64,000 nucleotides of DNA, taken from the NCBI RefSeq assembly GCF_003751385.1, contig NZ_RJVA01000012.1, positions 186,001 through 250,000 on the forward strand, written 5' to 3'. Positions 54,340-61,159 of the stretch are shown here, in pieces. The DNA comes from Desulfosoma caldarium. Lineage in GTDB: Bacteria > Desulfobacterota > Syntrophobacteria > Syntrophobacterales > DSM-9756. The notes below the pieces were generated by a model that saw nothing but the letters and a program-made list of their open reading frames with translations, did not search any database and was not told the origin of the DNA. Every line of letters starts with the position of its first letter. The first letter of the stretch is position 1. Made by a program: the position numbers and the translations under genes.

Positions 54340-56410
54340 CGATCTCAACCAAAGGCACGATCAATTCCTCCACCGAAATGCCGCCGTGACACACAGTCCG
54401 CTGCATTTCTTGAACGAACGCTTTTCGAGCAGGAGCCAGTAGGGCGAGGTAGTCCTCCGGTAGACCAACGGGGTTCCATTCCATCGCATCCGGAAATTTT
54501 TGTTTCACTTCTCCACGAAGGGCGGCGTCAGTATAGACGCGGACTCGTTCGCCGCGCAGGTCCGCCGCAGCCCCTTCAGATGGACGGCCGCAACCTTCCG
54601 CCTCCACGTTTCCATGATCAGAAGTCAGAAAGATACGGAAGCCTCGATCCAAGAGCAGATTGAGCAGTGTGTTCAGGTACGGCTGTTTGGCCCACTGGGA
54701 CACCTGGTTGTGCATGCCGGCGGTGCCCATTTGCATCCCGTGCAGGATTTTGTCGACCTTGTCCACAACCAGCCCGGCGACCCTTGCCTTGGGATGTGAA
54801 AGTGCCTCAGAAACGACTTCTAAACTGCCGTCGCCCAAGCCCTTGAGATACACGACCTCGTTGGCCGTAAGTCCCTGGTCCGCCCAGAACTGCGCCCAGA
54901 GAGCGGGTTCCTTGTCCGTGGTGTGGATACTGTTCGGGAAAAAGATGGGAGCCTTGCCGGCAAAGGTTGCTTGGCGCGAAACGGAGGTGAGCGAAGGAAT
55001 CCAGGCAAAGACCGCCTGCTCCCGGAATCGCAGTCCGGGCTGTTTGGAGGCAAGTGCTTCCCGGACCACCAGCCATTGGTCCATGGCAAGGCCGTCGATC
55101 ACGACCAAAGCGAGCTTTGGTTCGGGCGATGAGTGATGGGGACTGGATATTGAGTTGGCCAGAAAGCGCGGGACATGGTGGAGCATGACCGGTGGGTTCG
55201 GTGGCAACTGGATGAGTCCTGCATAACGTCTTTGAGTCCAGGCCATGAAGCGCTCATCGACCTTTTGGGTAAGTTCCTTTATCTTTGGTAATCCTGCTTC
55301 ACTCAGCCCCCAGTCCTCGTCACTACTCATCACCTTAAGTTCTGCCCATCCGCGGGCAAAGTGGAACCACTCCGTGTGCTTAGCATCCTCGGCCGGAATA
55401 GATGCCTCTAGGCTGTCGATGAGCTTGCTCAGGCGACGAGATCTGTCCTGGATTGGGGCAGTTCGAACGCCGATTCCCACCCAGGTTTTGGAAAGGGCGT
55501 CTGCATGATCGTGTGGAACGCAGTGCAGAAGTCCCTCGACGAACAGGTTGTCTATGTAGACTCGAATGTCATGGTGGTCGAAGGGAAGTTCGATGGGGCC
55601 CTTAATGGACAAACCGTAGGGCATGCCGTCCTCACAAACGCCTCCCTGCGCCGAGGCATTCAAAGGCAGGCCGGATGTCTCTTTGGCTGCTACACGGTCA
55701 AGGAAGATCGGCCAGCGTTCCTGAAGGAACGCGAAGAATGCCTCCCGGTCTGCAACGAGCGTGTCAAGAGGCCAATCGCCGAAGGCATTGTTCTGTCGCA
55801 GTAGCTGGATGAATCGTTTGACAAGGCCAGCCGGGATCCTCTGTCCGCGGTAGTGAAGGCGCAGCAGGACCCGCAAGAGGTCCGATGGTTGTTTGACCAA
55901 CTCGGGCGCGATTTCAAAGACGTGGCGAAGGACGAAATCCTTGGTCGCGTTGTCGCCCAACTGGCCAGGGGCATGTTTTTTCTGCGCTTCATATAGGACA
56001 TCGAGGTCCCCTCGGTCCAGAACGGCCACAACAGGGTAACTGAGGTTAGGGAAGATGTCGCCTAGGTTAAAGGAGAGTTTTCGACCGGCTTGCAGAAGAT
56101 CGTAAGGAAGAGTGATGAGTGATGAGGACTGCGTGCTAAGGATGACAACAAGATCTCTACTATCTAAAAAACGGTCCCATTTTGAACGGTAACGTGATTC
56201 GTACGCATATCGAAATTCGATGGGATCCTCAAACCGAATCAGATCGAATCCTCTTTCACGAAGAGTTACGAACATTGTCTCTTCAGTTAACAATTCGTCT
56301 GGGTCGGCCACCAGGGTGAGTCGGGCGACCTTCGGGGTAAACTCCCGTAAAATATGGCTTCGCCATGATTCTGCGGCAGGCGATGAGGACGGAGTGATGT
56401 CGGAGCTCAT
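54320..56410 (-). CDS. pglZ: BREX-3 PglZ alkaline-phosphatase-superfamily protein
   Basis: A 696-residue PglZ protein. The phosphatase-like core includes LALVVIDGLAMDQWLVVREA (first metal Asp, about residue 440) and the later metal site FLTSDHGNVEAEG near residue 600. A helical N-terminal region of about 400 residues precedes it. PglZ is the hallmark of BREX defence and its metal-dependent activity supports discrimination of phage DNA. Heptamer arrays interrupt it in at least four places as Ser/Thr/Gln-rich stretches (ILSTQSSSLIT, MSSDEDWGLSEAG, SSPHHSSPEP, MSSDITPSSSP). ATG overlaps the four-helix-bundle fragment upstream by ATGA. Confidence 0.88.
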   Translation of the reverse strand: MSSDITPSSSPAAESWRSHILREFTPKVARLTLVADPDELLTEETMFVTLRERGFDLIRFEDPIEFRYAYESRYRSKWDRFLDSRDLVVILSTQSSSLITLPYDLLQAGRKLSFNLGDIFPNLSYPVVAVLDRGDLDVLYEAQKKHAPGQLGDNATKDFVLRHVFEIAPELVKQPSDLLRVLLRLHYRGQRIPAGLVKRFIQLLRQNNAFGDWPLDTLVADREAFFAFLQERWPIFLDRVAAKETSGLPLNASAQGGVCEDGMPYGLSIKGPIELPFDHHDIRVYIDNLFVEGLLHCVPHDHADALSKTWVGIGVRTAPIQDRSRRLSKLIDSLEASIPAEDAKHTEWFHFARGWAELKVMSSDEDWGLSEAGLPKIKELTQKVDERFMAWTQRRYAGLIQLPPNPPVMLHHVPRFLANSISSPHHSSPEPKLALVVIDGLAMDQWLVVREALASKQPGLRFREQAVFAWIPSLTSVSRQATFAGKAPIFFPNSIHTTDKEPALWAQFWADQGLTANEVVYLKGLGDGSLEVVSEALSHPKARVAGLVVDKVDKILHGMQMGTAGMHNQVSQWAKQPYLNTLLNLLLDRGFRIFLTSDHGNVEAEGCGRPSEGAAADLRGERVRVYTDAALRGEVKQKFPDAMEWNPVGLPEDYLALLAPARKAFVQEMQRTVCHGGISVEELIVPLVEIERRTEC
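55127..55154. repeat. BREX heptamer array, in pglZ
   Basis: Units CGATGAG, TGATGGG, GACTGGA, TATTGAG. Confidence 0.55.
55301..55328. repeat. BREX heptamer array, in pglZ
   Basis: Units ACTCAGC, CCCCAGT, CCTCGTC, ACTACTC. Confidence 0.55.
56109..56143. repeat. BREX heptamer array, in pglZ
   Basis: Units AGAGTGA, TGAGTGA, TGAGGAC, TGCGTGC, TAAGGAT; encodes ILSTQSSSLIT. Confidence 0.8.
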
Positions 56411-56786
56411 GGTGCCTTCCGCCTCCGTTCGACGGACACCCGCAGACCGCCAATGATTTTTCCGATTTTCTTGGCCGACCGCATGAGCGATTGAAAGTTG
56501 GCTTCGTCAAGATATCCAGCATCCACGGCAACACGGCGTTGCAATGGCACTTCTGCGCATGATGCCTTGGCGATAGAAAGCGAATGGTGAAGCTCTCTTG
56601 GATGACCTCGTTCAAATCCTTTTGAAATGTTCGACACGATAGACACGGCTGCGCGTTGCATCTGCCCACTCAATCCGAAATCTTTGGCAAACGAACCCTA
56701 CCGCGTTGCCTCATAGATGGCCCGCTCAATTCCTTAGCCTTCTCCCAAACAATCAAATCCCCAGACTCATCAATTCTGTTACTCAT
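56407..56786 (-). pseudogene. Four-helix-bundle (S23/23S rRNA intervening-sequence type) protein, broken N-terminus
   Basis: From ATG 56786 the frame reads SNRIDESGDLIVWEKAKEL, the family's usual start, then a frameshift and an in-frame TAG intervene (RAIYEATR-stop-GSFAKDFGLS). The rest is intact in one frame: GQMQRAAVSIVSNISKGFERG, LHHSLSIAKASCAEVPLQRR, LDEANFQSLMRSAKKIGKII. An 88-residue internal product from 56673 could still be made and is ATGA-coupled to pglZ. S23 proteins have no established defence role. Confidence 0.75.
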
Positions 56787-56822
56787 CCCTCAGTCCTTAT
56801 TCCTCAGTCTTCATCACTCATA
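56781..56822. repeat. BREX heptamer array, brxHII stop region
   Basis: Units ACTCATC, CCTCAGT, CCTTATT, CCTCAGT, CTTCATC, ACTCATA. Lies across the brxHII stop and the start of the four-helix-bundle gene. Confidence 0.8.
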
Positions 56823-59822
56823 TGAGCCCGAGCTTTCAACGCGAATGACAATGAGCGGCGAAAGCTCGGGCAAGGCATGGGCCTTTTGATCGAGCTGCTC
56901 GTGGAAACTCCGCTCCTCTTGCGCGAGGAGGTTCAAGCGATAATTACGGACCTGGGGCAGACCAATCCGCTGGGCGGTCCTGCGGCGCGCGGCAAAGGCA
57001 TAGTCAGCCCTCTCGCGCTCGCGTGCAATGCGGCCCAGGTACTCTTGCACAAGCGCTTCGTAAACGGGCTTCCCGTGCTCTTCCGCAGCGTTTTGCAGTT
57101 TTTTGAAAGTGGAGTGGGATACCTCAGGGTCAAGAAAAGACCGTATCTTTATGTTTTCCGCCAAAAGTTGATCCCAGATGTGTCTGGCCGTCGGCATGTA
57201 GACCCTGCCGTTATCGGCCAGGAAGAGAGGCAGCATGCGCCTTTCGCGCGTGAGTGCTGAGTGTTGAGAACGGAGCGCTGAATCATAAAGGATGGAAATC
57301 TGCCAGAGCGACCAGTAGCCGGTGATTTCTGAAGGAATCCCGGGGATTGAGACGACGGGGATGGGCTGCCCCGGCGTAAAACGCGGGAGCCGCATGGTCA
57401 AAGCGCGAATGCGTGGGTCATCGAGACCTAGAATGGAGGCATGACGACTGAGTGATGAGGGATGAGTGAAAGCACCCTCTGCGACGTGACCATCAGGCCA
57501 GGTAAGGCGCCAAATAGTGTGTTTGCCATCTCTTGCGATGACCTCCGCTCCTGTTTTTGCTTTTCCCGACTCAGTCCTCAGGCCTCGTAACGCATCACCC
57601 CTGGATCGAAGCCATGACACTGTCATGGTTTCGATCCAGTAGGGCAAGGGGTGGCTCAGCAGTCGCTGAGCTTCTCCAGGCTGCAAATCCTCGGTCGCGC
57701 CAAGGATGGATGCGGCCGTGCGCGCCTGGCGAGCCTGCTCCTGTAAGTGGGCAACCACGCTCTCCACAGATTCCTCCACCTTTTCGGGGTTGAGAATCGC
57801 CTCTAGGTACATCTCGTCGAACATGTGGCCCGCCTGGGCCGAGTCGAGGACGTCGCCGGTCTTATCAATGCCGAACTCCTCGAAAATTACAGCAAGCTTT
57901 TCTTCCAGTACCTCAAGGATCCGGTGCTCAACTGAATTCTCGAAGACGAAGTTCACCGCGCGCACCTCATGAGTCTGGCCAATACGATCCACCCGGCCAA
58001 TCCGCTGTTCGAGGCGCATCGGGTTCCAGGGAATGTCGTAGTTGATCACCACGTGACAGAACTGGAGGTTTAAACCTTCCCCGCCGGCGTCGGTGGAGAT
58101 GAGAATGCGGGCATCCTTGGCGAATGCATCCTGGACTCGCTTCCGCGCTTCCATGTCCATGGATCCGTTTAGGCAGACAACCGAAAATCCGCGATCGATC
58201 AGGAACTGACGCAGCATTTCCTGGGTGGGAACAAACTCGGTAAACACCAGCACCTTAAGCTCCGGATCGCTCTCTTCGGACTGGAGGCGGTAGAGCCACT
58301 CGAGCAGCGCCTCGGCTTTGGCATCCGGGCCACACTGCTCACAAAAGGCCGCGGCATCCAAGAGCAGCTTGACCTCGGCGCGCTCGTTCTTGAGCGCCTT
58401 CAGGCGTGTGCGGAGCAGCACGTCGACTTGCTCCTGGCCGTCCAAGTCGTAGAAGTCTTCAGGACTGAGGGCTGAGGACTGACCGAAAGAGTCGTCGTTA
58501 AACCATGACCTTTGGCTCAGTCCTGCGTCTTTATTGCTTAGAACAGCGAGGCGGCGCTCCAGCGCCGTCTTGATTGCGCTTGTGCTGGAGACCACCAGGC
58601 GCTGCATCAGGATCATCAGAAAGCCGATGTAGCTACGCTTCTCTCGAATGGCCTGGTTGTAACCTTCCCGAACATACTCGGTGACCGCTTCGTAGAGAAG
58701 CTGCTGATAGCGATGCCGCTCTTTCCAGGAGACCGGTGCAAGCTGAGTGCGCCTCGGTTTGAACAAAGGCTTTCCTTCGGCATCGATGGCGCGGCGTTTT
58801 TCAGTCCGGATCACATAGGGTTGAACTCGGTCCCGTGTCACGCTGGCCACGTCCGGAAACTCCTGGGCGTCGAGCAAGGAAACCAACCGATGAAAGGCGT
58901 CGGTTTTACCCTGGTGCGGAGTGGCCGAAAGCAGCAACAAATATGGCGCCGCCTCGGAGAGGCCCTGACCCAACTTGAATCGGGCCACTTGATCGGTGCT
59001 ACCGCCAAGACGGTGTGCTTCGTCCACAATGACCAAGTCCCAGCCGGCGGAGATCAGGTCCTCGAACCGTTCGCGTGCCGCTGCGCCGCCGCTTCTTGTG
59101 GTCGGTTTGACGGAATCCATGGAAACCACGACTTGGTCCAGCATCTGGAAAGGATTTCCTGTGTCGCGGTGAAGTGCTATGGACGGAGTGCTGAGAACTG
59201 AGTTGCCCCGTTCATTGTCAGTCCTCAGTCCTTGTCCCTCAGTCCGGTGGATGGCCGAAATTTGCTTTAGGGTCCGATAATCATCAGAAAGAACGGCGTA
59301 AAACTGTTCTCCAAAGTGAGTGGCCATCTCGGCAATCCACTGGGTGACCAATCCTTTTGGGGCGATGACCAGCGTCCGCTTGACCAGCCCGCGAAGTTTG
59401 AGTTCCCGCAGAATGAGGCCGGCCTCGATGGTCTTACCCAGGCCGACCTCGTCCGCCAGGAGATAGCGCACCCGGTCGCCGCTCATGGCTCGGGACAGGG
59501 CCCGGATCTGGTGCGGCAGCGGGATGACGGCAGACTCAATGGGCGCGAGCAAGACGCCTGCCCGTGCGCCGCACGCAGACAGCTCCTGGGTCAGGACATC
59601 GGCCACCCGTGCGGCAGCAGCGATGTAGGCGATATCGTTCGGCGACCCGGTGACTGCGTTTTCCAAGGGCTTAAGCCTTGAAGCCGAAATGCGGACCACG
59701 GAGTCGCGGCCGGGCAGCCAGACGCGGCAGGTTGTCTCGCCCCAGAGCGTCTGGGTTTCGATGACCTGACAAACCTGCCCGTGGTCCGGGCTGTAGTACC
59801 ACCCCGCATTCATTCCTTCCAT
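56814..59822 (-). CDS. brxHII: BREX-3 SNF2/DEAD-like helicase BrxHII
   Basis: A 1002-residue superfamily 2 helicase of the SNF2/HepA type. Motif I LADEVGLGKTIEAGLILREL is near residue 122, DEAH in VIVDEAHRLGG near 268, SATPHQGKTDAF near 306, and the C-terminal helicase half has LVFTEFVPTQEMLRQFL, STDAGGEGLNLQ and RIGRVDRIGQ. Its position between methyltransferase and pglZ genes matches BrxHII of type 3 BREX. Several heptamer arrays insert Ser/Leu-rich segments, for example between motif Ia and the DEAH region (59178-59245). Its start overlaps the HEPN-like gene end by 13 bases. Confidence 0.87.
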   Translation of the reverse strand: MEGMNAGWYYSPDHGQVCQVIETQTLWGETTCRVWLPGRDSVVRISASRLKPLENAVTGSPNDIAYIAAAARVADVLTQELSACGARAGVLLAPIESAVIPLPHQIRALSRAMSGDRVRYLLADEVGLGKTIEAGLILRELKLRGLVKRTLVIAPKGLVTQWIAEMATHFGEQFYAVLSDDYRTLKQISAIHRTEGQGLRTDNERGNSVLSTPSIALHRDTGNPFQMLDQVVVSMDSVKPTTRSGGAAARERFEDLISAGWDLVIVDEAHRLGGSTDQVARFKLGQGLSEAAPYLLLLSATPHQGKTDAFHRLVSLLDAQEFPDVASVTRDRVQPYVIRTEKRRAIDAEGKPLFKPRRTQLAPVSWKERHRYQQLLYEAVTEYVREGYNQAIREKRSYIGFLMILMQRLVVSSTSAIKTALERRLAVLSNKDAGLSQRSWFNDDSFGQSSALSPEDFYDLDGQEQVDVLLRTRLKALKNERAEVKLLLDAAAFCEQCGPDAKAEALLEWLYRLQSEESDPELKVLVFTEFVPTQEMLRQFLIDRGFSVVCLNGSMDMEARKRVQDAFAKDARILISTDAGGEGLNLQFCHVVINYDIPWNPMRLEQRIGRVDRIGQTHEVRAVNFVFENSVEHRILEVLEEKLAVIFEEFGIDKTGDVLDSAQAGHMFDEMYLEAILNPEKVEESVESVVAHLQEQARQARTAASILGATEDLQPGEAQRLLSHPLPYWIETMTVSWLRSRGDALRGLRTESGKAKTGAEVIARDGKHTIWRLTWPDGHVAEGAFTHPSSLSRHASILGLDDPRIRALTMRLPRFTPGQPIPVVSIPGIPSEITGYWSLWQISILYDSALRSQHSALTRERRMLPLFLADNGRVYMPTARHIWDQLLAENIKIRSFLDPEVSHSTFKKLQNAAEEHGKPVYEALVQEYLGRIARERERADYAFAARRRTAQRIGLPQVRNYRLNLLAQEERSFHEQLDQKAHALPELSPLIVIRVESSGSYE
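57251..57281. repeat. BREX heptamer array, in brxHII
   Basis: Units TGAGTGC, TGAGTGT, TGAGAAC, GGAGCGC. Confidence 0.8.
57449..57469. repeat. BREX heptamer array, in brxHII
   Basis: Units TGAGTGA, TGAGGGA, TGAGTGA: exactly 21 bases, frame-neutral. Confidence 0.75.
58461..58488. repeat. BREX heptamer array, in brxHII
   Basis: Units AGGACTG, AGGGCTG, AGGACTG, ACCGAAA. A second, inverted short array follows at 58515-58542. Confidence 0.75.
59178..59245. repeat. BREX heptamer arrays in opposite orientations, in brxHII
   Basis: GAGTGCT, GAGAACT, GAGTTGC at 59186-59206, then the reverse orientation TTGTCAG, TCCTCAG, TCCTTGT, CCCTCAG. They encode a low-complexity insert (RTDNERGNSVLSTPS) between helicase motifs. 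Confidence 0.8.
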
Positions 59823-61159
59823 GGAACAACCTCAGTTTGTCCGACCCAGCGTTGTTTTAGCCTATTCCAATAAGTCCCGGAGTAACCACAAATAGCCAAG
59901 ATACTCATCTCTAAATACCACAAACCCAAATTCCAAGCTTCATAGTAAACGGTTTCAAGCTGACATCGGCGCTTATGCTCAGGGTGAACGAGAGAATTTC
60001 GAATTTCTGTCAGAGCATGAGGCGCATCTAACCAATTCATTTGGCCCGCAGAAGCCAAGCTCTGCAGACGTGGAGTCTCTGGAGGTATGTCAAGAGGGAT
60101 TCTCAGGGAAGAGAACAACAAACGAAATTTATCAGAAGCCCAAAGGTCTTTGAACCCCTTCGAGGTGAGAAGCTTTTTTTCTTTTACCGAATATTCATAA
60201 GAAAGCCTTTCAATTGCCGCTTGAGTCAAAATAATCCCGGCATCTATCCCTCGTGAGGAATCATTTGCATTTAAATACCAATAAATGACTTCGCGTAAGG
60301 CTTCACGCCAGTCATCATTTGCCCATCGTTTCATAAAACCAGGAAACAACGTGGATAACTGCGAACCTTGATGTGGATTAAACCATGACAGAAAATTTTG
60401 CCAAGGGTGTCTCGGCGACGACCATGATTCCCAGACTCGGTTTCCAAAGGCATCGAATCCAACGGCACAGATTGGTTCACACCAACCACCTTTGGCAAAG
60501 GAAAGAAAAAAACGTAACGCGTGCAGACATCCATCCGCATCTCTACCGGTGAATGGAGTTTGATCAGCTTTCTGGATTTCACCAATATGCGTGAGTTGGT
60601 ATCCGCCTTCTTGCTTGAGCTTCTTGAAATTCTCGCGAGTGGAAAGCAAAGATTTCAGTTCAACATTCCAGTCATCGCAATCCAAATCTACGTGGTAAAT
60701 GGTATGCATCGCCGTTTTACTCTGTTGCGTCGACTTACGAGTTCCAAGCAGATCAACGAAATTGAACAGGTGAAATACAACACGAGTTATTGATGTTGAA
60801 TCGTCTCCAACACCCGTTATCGGTTCGAATTTAGGACTCCATTTGACTCTATACTGCTGCTCAGCCACTTTGAATCCGCTATCTATCCTAAATCCTTCTA
60901 TCTGGCGGCCGTTTATTGAAAATGTTGATATTTCCTTTACGTTAAAAATGGTACCTACTGCCCCCACACCAGAGACACCAGAGAAATATCCGTATATATT
61001 GATATTTGCTCGTGGCAGGAGGGCTAGACGAACCTCTCCATCACCAGCATAGTTATTCCCCTCGATGCGCATTTCTGCTTGGCCTTGATAAAGCAGCACA
61101 CTCGATTCTCCACTGGAAAAATCGTATGCAGGTTCTAATCTGTGTTTATCAGTGTTCAT
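59810..61159 (-). CDS. HEPN-like protein inserted in the BREX-3 operon
   Basis: A 449-residue protein not part of canonical BREX-3. The N-terminal about 150 residues are beta-rich (EVRLALLPRANINIYGYFSG). The C-terminal about 170 residues are helical and contain EIRNSLVHPEHKRR near residues 385-398, an R-x4-H motif (R387, H392) of HEPN ribonucleases, with the following YYEAWNLGLWYLEMSILAIC helix typical of ApeA-like HEPN domains. ATG 61159 overlaps the pglX stop (ATGA), and the 3' end overlaps brxHII by 13 bases, so it is locked into the operon. It is more AT-rich than its neighbours and carries no heptamer arrays, implying later acquisition. Probably an abortive-infection RNase-type accessory (inference). 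Confidence 0.65.
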   Translation of the reverse strand: MNTDKHRLEPAYDFSSGESSVLLYQGQAEMRIEGNNYAGDGEVRLALLPRANINIYGYFSGVSGVGAVGTIFNVKEISTFSINGRQIEGFRIDSGFKVAEQQYRVKWSPKFEPITGVGDDSTSITRVVFHLFNFVDLLGTRKSTQQSKTAMHTIYHVDLDCDDWNVELKSLLSTRENFKKLKQEGGYQLTHIGEIQKADQTPFTGRDADGCLHALRFFLSFAKGGWCEPICAVGFDAFGNRVWESWSSPRHPWQNFLSWFNPHQGSQLSTLFPGFMKRWANDDWREALREVIYWYLNANDSSRGIDAGIILTQAAIERLSYEYSVKEKKLLTSKGFKDLWASDKFRLLFSSLRIPLDIPPETPRLQSLASAGQMNWLDAPHALTEIRNSLVHPEHKRRCQLETVYYEAWNLGLWYLEMSILAICGYSGTYWNRLKQRWVGQTEVVPWKE

